The notes: generated by a model not told the origin, from the letters alone. A DNA stretch of 64,000 nt from Bordetella genomosp. 8 (GCF_002119685.1 NZ_CP021108.1:4402001-4466000), one strand, 5' to 3'; shown: positions 8,109 to 18,367, numbered from the stretch's first letter. Program-made: numbers and translations.

Positions 8109-9092
8109 TCAATGCTGGATGGTCAGGATGATCTTGCCGATCTGTTCGCCCGCTTCCATCATGGCGTGGGCCTTGGCGGCTTCCTCCAGCGAGAAGGTGG
8201 CGTGGATGATGGGCTTGATCTTGCCGCTTTCCAGCAGCGGCCAGACGTGCTGGCGCAGGCGGGCGGCGATTTCGCCCTTGAAGTCCACCGGGCGGGGCCG
8301 CAGCGTCGAGCCCGTGATGGTCAACCGGCGGCGCATGACCTGTCCGAAATCGACATTGCCGTGGTTGCCGCCCAGCGTGGCGATCAGGACGATGCGGCCT
8401 TCGTCGGCCAGGCATTGGATATCGCGGGCGATGTAATCCCCCGCAACCATGTCCAGGATCACGTTGACCCCGGCGCCGCCGGTGGCATCCAGCACTTCCT
8501 TCACGAAATCCTGGTCGCGGTAATTGATGCCCTTGGCGGCGCCCAGTTTCTCGATCGCGCGGGCGCGGTCGTCGCTGCCGGCGGTACCGTAGACCTTGTG
8601 GCCCATGGCGCTGGCGAGCTGGATGGCCGTGGTGCCGATGCCGCTGGCCCCGCCATGCACCAGCAGGCTTTCGCCGGCGCCCAGATGGCCGCGATCGAAG
8701 ACGTTGCTCCACACGGTGAAATAGGTTTCCGGCAGGCCGGCGGCTTCGATTTCCGACAGGCCGGCCGGGACGGGCAGGCATTGCTGGACGGGGGCGACAC
8801 AGTACTCGGCGTAGCCGCCACCCGCGACCAGGGCGCAGACCTTGTCGCCGATGGCATAGCCGCCCATGGCCGCGTCGCCACCGACGATCTCGCCGGCGAT
8901 TTCCAGCCCGGGCAGGTCGGATGCGCCGCGCGGCGGCGGATAGCTGCCCTTGCGCTGGAAAGTGTCGGGCCGGTTGACGCCGGCCGCGGAGACCTTGATC
9001 AATACCTCTCCAGGGCCGGGCTCGGGCGTGGGCCGCTGGACGGGAACGAGCACTTCGGGTCCGCCGGGGCGGGAGATTTCAACGGCGAGCAT
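8109..9092 (-). CDS. NAD(P)H:quinone oxidoreductase (zinc-independent MDR family, PIG3-like)
   Basis: A 327-residue medium-chain reductase without the zinc-ligand set of alcohol dehydrogenases. The GroES-like N-terminal half contains GVNRPDTFQRKGSYPPP, LPGLEIAGEIV and IGDKVCALVAGGGYAEY. The Rossmann half has LVHGGASGIGTTAIQLA (nucleotide binding), AGSDDRARAIEKLGA and YRDQDF. These match the TP53I3/PIG3-type quinone oxidoreductases, which reduce quinones with NADPH in the cytosol. AGGAG lies 8 nt before the start. Upstream of tpiA on the same strand. Confidence 0.9.
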   Translation of the reverse strand: MLAVEISRPGGPEVLVPVQRPTPEPGPGEVLIKVSAAGVNRPDTFQRKGSYPPPRGASDLPGLEIAGEIVGGDAAMGGYAIGDKVCALVAGGGYAEYCVAPVQQCLPVPAGLSEIEAAGLPETYFTVWSNVFDRGHLGAGESLLVHGGASGIGTTAIQLASAMGHKVYGTAGSDDRARAIEKLGAAKGINYRDQDFVKEVLDATGGAGVNVILDMVAGDYIARDIQCLADEGRIVLIATLGGNHGNVDFGQVMRRRLTITGSTLRPRPVDFKGEIAARLRQHVWPLLESGKIKPIIHATFSLEEAAKAHAMMEAGEQIGKIILTIQH

Positions 9093-9260
9093 AAGGCGGG
9101 CTCCTGGTTTGTCCTGGACGAAAACTTCGATTATCGCGCCTCGGGCCGCTGATGGTGCAGGGAACGCGCGCCTTCAGCCAGACGGGCGGCATCGGCCGAC
9201 CCACGCCATGCGGTCGAGCTTGGTCTATCATTCCGACCACTTGTATCGGTTCCCGTTCCC

Positions 9261-9575
9261 ATGATCCGGCTCACGCGCGCGCCTGATTTGCTGATGGCCC
9301 AGCACTGGATGAACCTGCTGGCGCAGGCTCGCATCGCCTGCGAGCTGCACAATCAATATCTGACCGGGGCGATCGGCGAGATTCCCGTCGACCAATGCGG
9401 ACCTGAGATCTGGCTGAAAAACGAACGCGATCTCGAACTGGCCACGCGCATCATCGACGCCAGCTGGCGCGAACCTGGCCAGTCCCTGGCGAACTGGTGT
9501 TGTACATCCTGCGGTGAATGGTCGGAAGCGCAATTCACGCTGTGCTGGCAGTGCGGCGCGACACGCGAAGACTGA
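9261..9575 (+). CDS. DUF2007-type small protein with C-terminal zinc ribbon
   Basis: A 104-residue soluble protein. Residues 1-75 resemble DUF2007 (RLTRAPDLLMAQHWMNLLAQARIACEL and the later LATRIIDA), a ferredoxin-like fold of unknown role with similarity to PII. The end holds CCTSCGEWSEAQFTLCWQCG, two CxxC-like pairs about 15 residues apart, typical of a rubredoxin-type zinc ribbon. Such fusions are common in betaproteobacteria; the function is unknown. Confidence 0.75.
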   Translation: MIRLTRAPDLLMAQHWMNLLAQARIACELHNQYLTGAIGEIPVDQCGPEIWLKNERDLELATRIIDASWREPGQSLANWCCTSCGEWSEAQFTLCWQCGATRED

Positions 9576-9776
9576 AGCCCAGCCCCGCCCGAGGCGCGCC
9601 TCGCCGCGCGCGCAAGGTCTTCTGCTCATCGTACGCACGCGCACAGGAACAAGGCTTGCGTGGTCCACGCTTCTATCAGGGCGTCGACGGCCAAGGATGA
9701 ACCGCCGCGCGCCCGCACATGACGCGAACGCACGGCCAATGGATATTCCGGGCGTTCACCTTCCCGGAGCAAGCCC

Positions 9777-11573
9777 ATGTCCACGACCGTCGGAGACTTC
9801 ATCGTCGAACGTTTGCACGCCTGGGGCGTGCGCCGCATCTACGGCTATCCCGGGGACGGCATCAACGGCGTATTCGGCGCCCTGAGCCGCGCCCAGGGGA
9901 AAATCGAATTCATCCAGGCCCGCCACGAGGAAATGGCGGCCTTCATGGCGTCCGCCCATGCCAAGTTCACGGGCGAACTGGGGGTGTGCATCGCCACTTC
10001 CGGCCCCGGCGCCTCGCATCTGATCACCGGCATGTATGACGCGCGCATGGACCATATGCCGGTGCTTGCCATTGTCGGCCAGCAGGCGCGCGCCGCGCTG
10101 GGCGGCCATTACCAGCAGGAGCTGGATCTGGTGTCCATGTTCAAGGACGTGGCCGCCGGCTTCGTGCAGCAAGCCAGCGTGCCCGCGCAGGTCCGGCATC
10201 TGGTGGACCGGGCGATCCGCACCGCCATCGGGCAGAAGCTGGTGACCGCGCTGGTGCTGCCCAACGACCTGCAGGACCTGCCGTATGAGGAGCCCGCGCG
10301 CAAGCACGGCACCGTCCACTCCGGCGTCGGTTATCGCGAACCGCGTACCGTGCCCTACCCCGAAGACCTGCGCCGCGCCGCGGAAGTACTGAACGCCGGC
10401 AAGAAGGTCGCCATCCTGGTCGGCGCCGGCGCCCTGCATGCCACCGACGAAATCATCGCGGTGGCCGACAGGCTGGGCGCGGGGGTCGCCAAGGCCCTGC
10501 TCGGCAAGGCCGCCCTGCCCGACGATCTGCCGTGGGTCACCGGCTCCATCGGCCTGCTGGGCACGGAGCCCAGCTACAAGCTGATGACCGAGTGCGACAC
10601 GCTGCTGATGATAGGCTCGGGCTTCCCCTACTCCGAATTCATGCCCAAGGAAGGCCAGGCGCGCGGGGTACAGATCGACATCAAGCCCGACATGCTCAGC
10701 TTGCGCTATCCCATGGAAGTCAACCTGGTGGGCGACAGCCGGGAGACGCTGCGCGAACTGTTGCCGCTGCTGCAACCCCGCGCCGACAACAAGTGGCGCG
10801 AAACCATAGACAAATGGACCACCGATTGGTGGAAGAAGCTGGAGGAACGCGCGCTGGCCGATGCGGAAGGCGGCGTCAATCCGCAGCGCACGATATGGGA
10901 GCTGTCGCCGCGCGTTCCCAGCAATGCGATCGTGACCAGCGATTCCGGCTCGGTCGCCAACTGGTATGCGCGTGACCTGAAGGTGCAGCGCGGCATGATG
11001 TGCTCGCTGTCCGGCGGACTGGCGTCCATGGGTGCCGCCGTGCCGTATGCCATCGCGGCCAAGTTCGCCTATCCGGAACGTCCCGTCATCGCGCTGGTCG
11101 GCGACGGCGCCATGCAGATGAACAATATGGCCGAACTGATCACCGTGGCCAAGTACTGGAAGCAATGGCGCGATCCGCGCTGGATCTGCATGGTCCTCAA
11201 CAACGGCGACTTGAACCAGGTGACGTGGGAGCAGCGCGTCATGGAAGGCGACCCCAAGTTCGAGGCATCGCAGAACATCCCGTCCGTGCCCTATCACCAG
11301 TTCGCCGAGTCCATCGGCCTGCGGGGCATCCTCGTCGATCGCGCCGATGCCATGGGCGCCGCCTGGGACCAGGCCCTGGCTTCGGACCGCCCCGTGGTCA
11401 TCGAGGTCAAGAGCGACCCCAACGTGCCGCCCCTGCCGCCGCACATCACGATGGCGCAGGCCAAGGCCTTCGCCACCACGCTCATGAAAGGCGACCCCGA
11501 CCAGGGCCACGTGCTGTTGAACACGGCCAAACAGGTGTTGGGTAGCGTGCTGCCCGGAAACAAGGACAAGTAA
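9777..11573 (+). CDS. Thiamine-diphosphate-dependent enzyme, PoxB/acetolactate-synthase-like
   Basis: A 598-residue protein with the three ThDP-family domains: PYR (about 3-175, with the catalytic glutamate E51 in ARHEEMAAF), the central domain (190-330) and PP (370-560) with the ThDP motif beginning GDG at 442-444 and ending NN. The order and the LGGHYQQELD segment resemble pyruvate oxidase/dehydrogenase (PoxB) more than true acetolactate synthase. It may decarboxylate pyruvate or another 2-oxo acid. It lacks a clear C-terminal amphipathic membrane helix like that of E. coli PoxB. The SDR gene follows 15 bp downstream with its own AGGTCG-like site, so they are co-transcribed. Confidence 0.82.
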   Translation: MSTTVGDFIVERLHAWGVRRIYGYPGDGINGVFGALSRAQGKIEFIQARHEEMAAFMASAHAKFTGELGVCIATSGPGASHLITGMYDARMDHMPVLAIVGQQARAALGGHYQQELDLVSMFKDVAAGFVQQASVPAQVRHLVDRAIRTAIGQKLVTALVLPNDLQDLPYEEPARKHGTVHSGVGYREPRTVPYPEDLRRAAEVLNAGKKVAILVGAGALHATDEIIAVADRLGAGVAKALLGKAALPDDLPWVTGSIGLLGTEPSYKLMTECDTLLMIGSGFPYSEFMPKEGQARGVQIDIKPDMLSLRYPMEVNLVGDSRETLRELLPLLQPRADNKWRETIDKWTTDWWKKLEERALADAEGGVNPQRTIWELSPRVPSNAIVTSDSGSVANWYARDLKVQRGMMCSLSGGLASMGAAVPYAIAAKFAYPERPVIALVGDGAMQMNNMAELITVAKYWKQWRDPRWICMVLNNGDLNQVTWEQRVMEGDPKFEASQNIPSVPYHQFAESIGLRGILVDRADAMGAAWDQALASDRPVVIEVKSDPNVPPLPPHITMAQAKAFATTLMKGDPDQGHVLLNTAKQVLGSVLPGNKDK

Positions 11574-11588
11574 ACCTGGAGGTCGCCT

Positions 11589-12593
11589 ATGTTCCGACGC
11601 ACAAATGCCATACACACGGTCGTGATCACCGGCGCCAGCGCCGGCGTGGGCCGCGCCACGGCGCTGGAATTCGCGCGCAGGGGCGCGAACGTCGCGCTGC
11701 TGGCGCGCGATGCCGAAGCCCTGGCCGCCGCCGCCGAAGATGTACGCAAGCTGGGCGTGCGCGCCCTTCCCATCCCGGTCGACGTCAGCGACGCCAAGGC
11801 CATGCACCACGCGGCCGATCAGGTGGAAGCCGAACTGGGACCGATCGACGTGTGGGTGAACAACGCCATGCTGACGGTGTTCTCGCCTCTTTCCAAGCTG
11901 ACGCCCGAAGAGTTCGCGCGCGTGACCGAGGTCACCTACCTGGGCCAGGTCTATGGCACGATGGCCGCGCTGCGCCACATGCGTCGGCGCGATCGCGGCA
12001 CCATCGTGCAAGTGGGTTCGGCCCTGGCCTATCGCGCCATCCCACTGCAATCCGCCTACTGCGGCGCCAAGCACGGCGTGCGCGGCTTCACCGATTCGCT
12101 GCGCAGCGAGCTCATGCATGACCGCAGCCGCGTGCACGTGACCATGGTGCAGATGCCGGCGCTGAACACGCCGCAGTTCGACTGGGCGAAGTCGCACGTG
12201 CCCTACGCGCCGCAGCCGGTGCCGCCCATCTTCCAGCCCGAGGTCGCGGCGCGCGCCATCGTCTGGGCCGCGCACCATCGCCGTCGCGAGCTCTACGTCG
12301 GCATGCCTTCGATCAAGGCCATCGTCGCCAACAAGTTCTTCCCCGGACTGCTGGACTGGTATTTGGCCCGCACCAACTACGAGGCCCAGCGTCGCAAGCC
12401 GCTGGCGCCGGCAACGCGGGTGGACAATCTCTGGCGGCCGGTGTCCGGCAGGCACGGCACCCACGGATCGTTCGACGACCAGGCCCAGTCGCATAGCGCC
12501 GCGCTGTGGGCGTCGACACACCGGCCGCTCGTGGTCGGCGCCGGCGTGGCCTTGGGCGCCCTGCTGTGGACGCTGTGGAAAAACAGGGATTGA
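11589..12593 (+). CDS. Short-chain dehydrogenase/reductase with C-terminal membrane anchor
   Basis: A 334-residue classical SDR. The NAD(P) motif TGASAGVG is at 14-21, the NNA motif in DVWVNNAML, the catalytic serine in VQVGSALAYR and the YxxxK pair is Y157/K161. The family's ~250-residue core is followed by a tail ending in a hydrophobic stretch (about 312-330, VVGAGVALGALLWTLW) that looks like a C-terminal anchor. It probably reduces a carbonyl with NADPH. It shares a transcription unit with the ThDP enzyme. Confidence 0.88.
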   Translation: MFRRTNAIHTVVITGASAGVGRATALEFARRGANVALLARDAEALAAAAEDVRKLGVRALPIPVDVSDAKAMHHAADQVEAELGPIDVWVNNAMLTVFSPLSKLTPEEFARVTEVTYLGQVYGTMAALRHMRRRDRGTIVQVGSALAYRAIPLQSAYCGAKHGVRGFTDSLRSELMHDRSRVHVTMVQMPALNTPQFDWAKSHVPYAPQPVPPIFQPEVAARAIVWAAHHRRRELYVGMPSIKAIVANKFFPGLLDWYLARTNYEAQRRKPLAPATRVDNLWRPVSGRHGTHGSFDDQAQSHSAALWASTHRPLVVGAGVALGALLWTLWKNRD

Positions 12594-12611
12594 GGCCCCC
12601 GCGCCGCCTGC

Positions 12612-13595
12612 CTATTTCCAGACGGCGCGGGCGATTCTCAGGTAGTTGCCGCCGTAGATGGCGGCGATGTCCCGCTCCGTATAGTTCCGGCGCAGCAGCA
12701 GCTCCGTGATCTCCGGCAATTGATGCGGCCCCAGGTAAGCGAACTTGCCGGTGTAGTGCTGCGACGGCCAGAACGCCGGCGCGCGTGCTGGCCCGCCAGG
12801 CGCCCAGGTGTAATCCAGCCCGATCGCCACGCTGCCGACACCGATCTGTTCCACCGTCATATCGATGGCCCGCACGAACGCCGCCGATGACGCCTCGGGG
12901 TCTCCGAGGAAACGCCCCACCCCCGTCACGCCGACCAGGCCGCCCTGGCGCGCCACCGCCTGTATCTGCTCGGTCGTGATGTTGCGCGGATGATCGGTAT
13001 GGGCCTTCGGATTGGAATGCGAGAACACCACCGGCTGGCTGGACATCGCGATGATGTCCATGCTTGTGGAATAACTGACGTGGGACAGATCGATCAATAT
13101 GCCCAGGCGGTTGCACTCGCGGACCAGTTCACGGCCGAAATCGGTCAGGCCGACATCGACATCGTGGCAGCCGCCGCCCGCATCGTTGTTCAGGTTGTAG
13201 ACGAAGTGGGCCTGCCGCACGCCCAGTCGGTGGTAGAGCGCCAGCATCTCGACCTGGCCCGCCAGGGACACCGCGCCCTCCAGATCGAAGGCCACGGCAA
13301 GCTTGCCTTCCTGCCGCGCCCGCAGGATGTCGTCCACGCCGTCTATCATCACGAAGCGCTCCGGCCGCCGCGCCAGCCAGTGCCGATAGGCGGCCAGCAC
13401 CCGGATGGTGTGCTCCCAGGGGTGAATGTCGAACCCGACATTGATGGACAGGAAGTCGACGCCGACTTCTTCCCAACGCGACAACTGCGACAAGTCCTGG
13501 TCGGGCTTGGGCGTGAAGCCGCCGTGGGCGTCCCACACCAGCACATCACGCAGTATTGCGCGGGCGCGCTCGGAAACCGCCACTTGTTCATTCAT
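12612..13595 (-). CDS. M19-family (renal-type) membrane dipeptidase homologue
   Basis: The start at 13595 (MNEQVAVSER) overlaps the stop of the fused Hyu gene (ATGAATGA) and has CGGAGG upstream, indicating translational coupling; 327 aa. M19 enzymes are TIM-barrel zinc dipeptidases. Seen here: H24 in VWDAHGGF, E106 in AFDLEGAVS, H172 in DLSHVS and H193 in VFSHSNPKAH. The usual HxD pair at the first site is HGG here, so one metal-ligand aspartate is missing. No signal peptide, so likely cytoplasmic. Context suggests it cleaves a dipeptide or D-amino-acid-containing product imported by the linked ABC system. Confidence 0.85.
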   Translation of the reverse strand: MNEQVAVSERARAILRDVLVWDAHGGFTPKPDQDLSQLSRWEEVGVDFLSINVGFDIHPWEHTIRVLAAYRHWLARRPERFVMIDGVDDILRARQEGKLAVAFDLEGAVSLAGQVEMLALYHRLGVRQAHFVYNLNNDAGGGCHDVDVGLTDFGRELVRECNRLGILIDLSHVSYSTSMDIIAMSSQPVVFSHSNPKAHTDHPRNITTEQIQAVARQGGLVGVTGVGRFLGDPEASSAAFVRAIDMTVEQIGVGSVAIGLDYTWAPGGPARAPAFWPSQHYTGKFAYLGPHQLPEITELLLRRNYTERDIAAIYGGNYLRIARAVWK

Positions 13596-16500
13596 CGTAG
13601 GCAGCCTCCGTTTGTGCCAACCTGGTGTAGCCATAATCGCGTGCGGCACCAGCTTCGCTGACCAGTCCCAACGCGATATCCCGCTCGACCGCGGCACGCG
13701 GGCGCTGCGCAGGATCGCCAAACCCCGATCCCCCCGCCAGCACCACTTCCACGATTTCGGAGGATTTGGTCAAGGTCAGCAGGTTGCCCGTCCCGCAATC
13801 ATGCAACGTCGCACCGGCGGCATCCATCACGCGGCCGGACCCGGGCAGGCCCGGCTTGCCGCCGAACAGCCCGGGCTGCAATACCGTATCGGGGAAGAAG
13901 GAGATCAGCGTCTCCAGGCCATCGTCATGCAGCTTGCGCATGCGCACCCGCTGGCCCAGTCCGCCGCGGTACTGCCCGGCTCCGCCCGAATCCGTGACAT
14001 AGGCCTTTTCCAGGATAAGGACAGGCACGCGCGACTCGAACAGTTCCGTCGACGTATTGGCGGCCGACGTCGGCCAGAGCAGGCCGGACTTGCCATCGCC
14101 ATTGGCGCTTCCACCCTGCCCGCCTCCGCAGAAGAACATATCGGAATAGGCCTGCATCTCGGCATCCCGCCCGTACACCCGCGGATTGACCGAGATGCCC
14201 GTAAAGGCCTGGACCTGCGACGGCACGGCCTGCGCCAGCGCACGGAATACGCTGGGCGCGATGTACCACCCCGTGCGGGTACGCTGGCTGACGGCCGCCG
14301 GTCGGCGGCAGTTCAGGATCGAGCCTTCCGGCGCCTTGACGGTGAACGGCCGGTAGCAGCCCGCGTTGCCACGCACCTGCGGCGTCAGGATGCACTTGAG
14401 CGGATAGGTAGCCTGTGCCGCCGTGTAATTCAACGTCGAGTTGAAGGCGCCCTGCGCCAGCTGCGGCGGCGCGCCTTCGAAGTCCAACTCGATGGCATCG
14501 CCGCGCACGGTCAGCTTGAGCGGAATGCACAGCTCGCCGTCGATGGGATTGGTCCAGGATTCCGCGCTGTAGACCCCATCGGGTATCTTGCGGATGGCGT
14601 CGCGCATGGCGCGTTCGGAGCGCCCCTGGACCACGGTTGTCAGGGCCCGCAGGTCTCGCATTCCGTAATCGTCCATGAATGCCAGCAGCCGTTGCGCGCC
14701 TATACCGTTGGCGGCCACCAGCGCATGCACGTCGCCCACCACCTGGTCGCTATTGCGCACATTTTGCGCCAGCAATGCGAACAGGGCCGCATTCGGCCTA
14801 CCGGCCTCGAACAGCTTCATCGGCGGGATCTGCAATCCTTCCTCATAGATTTCCCGCGTGGTGCGCGGATTCTTGGTTCCACCGATATCGGCGACGTGTG
14901 CCACCGTGGCGGCAAAACCCACCAGGGCCCGGTCGCGGAAGACCGGCGTAACCACGGCGATATCGAACAGATGGCCGGCGCACAGCCACGGATCGTTGGT
15001 GACCAGTACGTCGCCGGGCACCAGGCTTTCCGGGGGATAGGCTTGCAGCAGCGCCTGCACACCGCGCGGGAGCGCCAGATTGAACAGCGGCATCGCGCGT
15101 GGCGAGTGAACGATGGGCTCCCCGCGCGGGTCCAGCAATTCGCAGGCGAAATCCTGCGCGTCGGAGATCACCAAGGAGAACGCCGTGCGGCATACGGTGG
15201 TCCACATCTCCTCGGCCACCGTCGCCAGCCGCGCCCACATGATCTCGAGCGCGATCGGGTCGGACTCGATCAGGGCGGCCGCTTCCTCCACCGGCATGTC
15301 CGGGGTGATACGCTCACCGGCCGTTTTGTAGTCTGCGACCGTGATGCGGATGTTCAGGTTGCCGTCTATCGTCGCGGTGTCGTCCGGACCGATGACGGTC
15401 GTGGCTTCGCGCTCCTCGATGATCGCCGGTCCGGGGATGACGTCGCCCGGCGCCGCCGCATAGCGGTCGTACACGCGCGTATCGACGTATCCCGCGCCAA
15501 ACCACGCCGGCCGCGATCCCTTGACCTTGGCGCCGGTGGCGCCGCCCGCCGCGCCCGACAGGGAAAGCAGCGGCGCCTGCCCACGCAAACGGACGCGGAA
15601 ATTGATCGCCTCGATGCGAGCGCCGGGAGGTACCGCGGTATAGCGGCTGGAATACGCGGCGGTGAAGGCCTGCCGGATCTCGTCCAGGTCGCTCGCGGTC
15701 AGCACATGGGCTGGCAGGTCGACGGAAATGTCATGCGTCTGGCCCACCAGCCGCATGTCCGCGCTGCGCTCCACCACCACCTCTTCAGCCGGCACCCCGG
15801 CCTGCATCAGCCGTTCCCGTCCCTCGCGCTCCAACGCGTCCAGGGTCGCGTTCACGCCGTCCGCGTCGAAGCCGGCCGCGAATACGGTCGGATGGGAGCG
15901 GACCAGATCGAAGGAAATCGGCGCCGTCAGGAAACCCAGGGCCGACGCCGCCCCGGACGCGGGCGGGATGATGACCTCGCGCACGCCCAGTACGCGCGCC
16001 ACGTCGCAAGCGTGCGCGGGCCCCGCGCCACCGAAACCGACCATGGCGTAGTGCCGTGGGTCCAGGCCTTTCTCCACCAGGTGCACCCGCGCGGCCGCCG
16101 CCATGCTTTCCACGACCACCGTATGGATGCCCCAGGCCACCTCGGGCACGGGCAGGTCCAGGGTGGTCCCAAGGGTCTCGAGCGCGCGCCGCGCGGCGGG
16201 CAGGTCCAGCGCCATGCGGCCGCCCAGGAAGTAGCCAGGATCGTAATACCCCAACACCACGTTGGCATCCGTGACCGTGGGCTGGGTCCCGCCCAGGCCG
16301 TAGCAGGCGGGGCCGGGATCGGATGCGGCCGACTCCGGACCGACCTTCAGCAGACCGACTTCATCGATGGCGGCGATCGAGCCTCCACCCGCGCCGATCT
16401 CGATCAAGTCCACGGTCGGCGTCTTGATCGGTAAACCCGAACCCTTGCCGAAACGGTGCACCCGGCCGGCCTCCAGCATGGGCGCGATGTCCACGCGCTG

Positions 16501-17463
16501 GTCACGGATGATGCAAGCCTTGGCGGTCGTGCCGCCCATGTCGAAGGCGATGACGTCGCGCTTGTCCGCCAGCGAACCGAACAGCGCGGTCGCCAGTGCC
16601 CCGCCGGCGGGGCCGGACTCCAGCAGGCGTATGGGGAAGGTGCGTGCCGTTTCCAGAGAGACCAGGCCGCCCGCGGAATGCATGAGCGATAGCGTGCCGT
16701 GAAAGCCGGCGGCCGTCAGGGAGGTTTCCAGCTTGCGCAGGTAGCGATCCATCAGCGGCTGCACGTAAGCATTGGCGCAGGTGGTGACGGCGCGTTCGTA
16801 TTCGGAGATCTCCGCGACCACCTCGCAGGAAAGCGACACCGCCAGCTGCGGGAATTCCGCGCGGATCAGTTCGCCTACGGCACGCTCGTTGTCCGGATTC
16901 CGGTAGGCATTGATGAAGCATACGGCGACCGCTTCCACCCCCTCGGCCACCAGTTGACCGACTTCGCGCCGCACGGCCTCGCGGTCGAGCGCCAGGACGA
17001 CCTTGCCGGAACGGTCGATACGTTCCGGCACTTCGCGCCGCAGGTCGCGCGGCGCCATCGGATCCGGAAACCCCAGGAACAGGTCGTAGATGTCGTAGCG
17101 CTGCTCGCGGCCCATCTCCAGCACGTCGCGGAAGCCCTGCGTCGTCAGCAGGCCCAGCCGCGCGCCCTTGCGCTCGATCACGGCATTGGTGACCAGCGTC
17201 GTCCCGTGCACGATTTCGCCCACATCGGCCATGGCGATCCCGGCCTGGTCCACCAGTTCCTTCAGGCCGAGCAACGCCGCTTCCGACGGATCGTGCGGCG
17301 TGGTCAACCGCTTGTGCAGCCGCACCGTCCTGCCCGCCGCGTCATACAACACGAAGTCCGTGAAGGTGCCGCCGATATCGAAACCGATGCGCCACGTGTC
17401 GCGGCTGACCGCCGAGGGCTGCGCACCGCCCTTGCTCGATTGCTTGGATGTATTTGCTTCCAT
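13588..17463 (-). CDS. Fused hydantoinase A/B (5-oxoprolinase-like) protein
   Basis: 1291 residues. The start at 17463 (MEANTSKQ) is preferred because the first conserved residues come about 30 residues later (GFDIGGTFTDFVLYD, the ATP-binding start of HyuA). Residues to ~690 form the HyuA (ASKHA-type ATPase) half, with AFDMGGTTAKACII and GPACYGLGGTQPTVTDAN. Residues from ~710 form the HyuB half (EIMWARLATVAEEMWTTVCRTAFS, NDPW, GGGSGFGDP). The fused order is that of 5-oxoprolinase, which opens 5-oxoproline with ATP. The substrate is inferred, since hydantoinases share the layout. The gene lies 50 bp after the ABC ATPase gene. Confidence 0.9.
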   Translation of the reverse strand: MEANTSKQSSKGGAQPSAVSRDTWRIGFDIGGTFTDFVLYDAAGRTVRLHKRLTTPHDPSEAALLGLKELVDQAGIAMADVGEIVHGTTLVTNAVIERKGARLGLLTTQGFRDVLEMGREQRYDIYDLFLGFPDPMAPRDLRREVPERIDRSGKVVLALDREAVRREVGQLVAEGVEAVAVCFINAYRNPDNERAVGELIRAEFPQLAVSLSCEVVAEISEYERAVTTCANAYVQPLMDRYLRKLETSLTAAGFHGTLSLMHSAGGLVSLETARTFPIRLLESGPAGGALATALFGSLADKRDVIAFDMGGTTAKACIIRDQRVDIAPMLEAGRVHRFGKGSGLPIKTPTVDLIEIGAGGGSIAAIDEVGLLKVGPESAASDPGPACYGLGGTQPTVTDANVVLGYYDPGYFLGGRMALDLPAARRALETLGTTLDLPVPEVAWGIHTVVVESMAAAARVHLVEKGLDPRHYAMVGFGGAGPAHACDVARVLGVREVIIPPASGAASALGFLTAPISFDLVRSHPTVFAAGFDADGVNATLDALEREGRERLMQAGVPAEEVVVERSADMRLVGQTHDISVDLPAHVLTASDLDEIRQAFTAAYSSRYTAVPPGARIEAINFRVRLRGQAPLLSLSGAAGGATGAKVKGSRPAWFGAGYVDTRVYDRYAAAPGDVIPGPAIIEEREATTVIGPDDTATIDGNLNIRITVADYKTAGERITPDMPVEEAAALIESDPIALEIMWARLATVAEEMWTTVCRTAFSLVISDAQDFACELLDPRGEPIVHSPRAMPLFNLALPRGVQALLQAYPPESLVPGDVLVTNDPWLCAGHLFDIAVVTPVFRDRALVGFAATVAHVADIGGTKNPRTTREIYEEGLQIPPMKLFEAGRPNAALFALLAQNVRNSDQVVGDVHALVAANGIGAQRLLAFMDDYGMRDLRALTTVVQGRSERAMRDAIRKIPDGVYSAESWTNPIDGELCIPLKLTVRGDAIELDFEGAPPQLAQGAFNSTLNYTAAQATYPLKCILTPQVRGNAGCYRPFTVKAPEGSILNCRRPAAVSQRTRTGWYIAPSVFRALAQAVPSQVQAFTGISVNPRVYGRDAEMQAYSDMFFCGGGQGGSANGDGKSGLLWPTSAANTSTELFESRVPVLILEKAYVTDSGGAGQYRGGLGQRVRMRKLHDDGLETLISFFPDTVLQPGLFGGKPGLPGSGRVMDAAGATLHDCGTGNLLTLTKSSEIVEVVLAGGSGFGDPAQRPRAAVERDIALGLVSEAGAARDYGYTRLAQTEAAYDE

Positions 17464-17512
17464 GATGCCCACTTGCGTAGTCGTCGAATTCAATGCCGCC
17501 CGGAAGCGGCGT

Positions 17513-18367
17513 TCAGGAACGGGGGGCGCCAGCCGCCTCGGTCGCACCGCCCTGCCGCCCATGAAAAGGAGAAGCGTCGGGGTCTATGCCCGGCATGGCG
17601 GCCAGGAGCGACCGGGTGTAGGACTCCCGGGGATGATCGAAAATCTGCTGCGTCGGCCCTTCTTCCACCAGCTTGCCGCGATAGAGCAGCGCGACGCGAT
17701 CGCAGACGTAGCGGATCACGCCCAGGTCGTGCGATATGAACAGGTAGGTCAGCTGTAGCCGGCTCTGCAGGTCCAGCAACAGATTCAGCACCTGGGCCTG
17801 CACCGATACGTCCAGCGCGGATGTCGGCTCGTCCAGGATCAGTACCTCGGGCTGGGCGGCCAGGGCGCGCGCAATGCCGATGCGCTGGCGTTGCCCGCCG
17901 GAGAATTCGTGCGGAAAGCGGCTGGCGTAGGCCGCGTTCAGGCCCACGAGCTGCAGCAACTCGCGCACGCGATCGGTTTGCTGCCGCGCGTTCAGGCGCA
18001 GCTTGTCGCGATGGATGCGCAGCGGCTCGGCGATGATCTCCCCCACCGTCATGCGGGGGTTCAGCGACGCATAGGGGTCCTGGAACACGATCTGCATGCG
18101 AGCTCGCAGGTCACGCAGGCCGCCACGCTTCACTTGCGCGACGTCCTGGCCATCGAACAGGATGCGGCCACCCGACAAGGACTCCAGGCCCAATACGCAA
18201 CGCGTAAGCGTGGTCTTGCCCGAGCCGGATTCACCCACCACGCCAAAGCTCTGGCCTTTCTGTATGGTGAGGCTGACGTCGTCCAGCGCGGTGAAAGGGA
18301 CCGGCCGTCGGCGCAACAGCGTCCGCGGCGGCGCATAGTGTTTGGTGAGATGCTCAATTTGCAGCAT
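17513..18367 (-). CDS. Oligopeptide/dipeptide ABC transporter ATP-binding protein (DppF/OppF type)
   Basis: The start at 18367 ([11 protein letters not shown]) gives 284 aa; the longer frame runs through the preceding gene. Walker A GESGSGKT is at 45-52, followed by the signature [15 protein letters not shown], Walker [13 protein letters not shown] and an H-loop histidine in FISHDLG. The family-specific C-terminal region is shortened (no full LxxHPxHPYT extension but [15 protein letters not shown]). It overlaps the other ATPase gene by 14 bp. The two ATPases pair on the cytoplasmic face of the DppBC permease. Confidence 0.92.
   Translation of the reverse strand: MLQIEHLTKHYAPPRTLLRRRPVPFTALDDVSLTIQKGQSFGVVGESGSGKTTLTRCVLGLESLSGGRILFDGQDVAQVKRGGLRDLRARMQIVFQDPYASLNPRMTVGEIIAEPLRIHRDKLRLNARQQTDRVRELLQLVGLNAAYASRFPHEFSGGQRQRIGIARALAAQPEVLILDEPTSALDVSVQAQVLNLLLDLQSRLQLTYLFISHDLGVIRYVCDRVALLYRGKLVEEGPTQQIFDHPRESYTRSLLAAMPGIDPDASPFHGRQGGATEAAGAPRS

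Noticed and set aside
9756..12521. A 921-codon open frame on the minus strand
   Set aside because: It is antisense to the ThDP enzyme and SDR genes, both of which have full catalytic motifs. High GC third positions leave the opposite frame open.
13426..16434. A 1002-codon open frame on the plus strand
   Set aside because: Shadow of the fused HyuA-HyuB gene; its sequence is Arg/His/Gln-rich with no domain.
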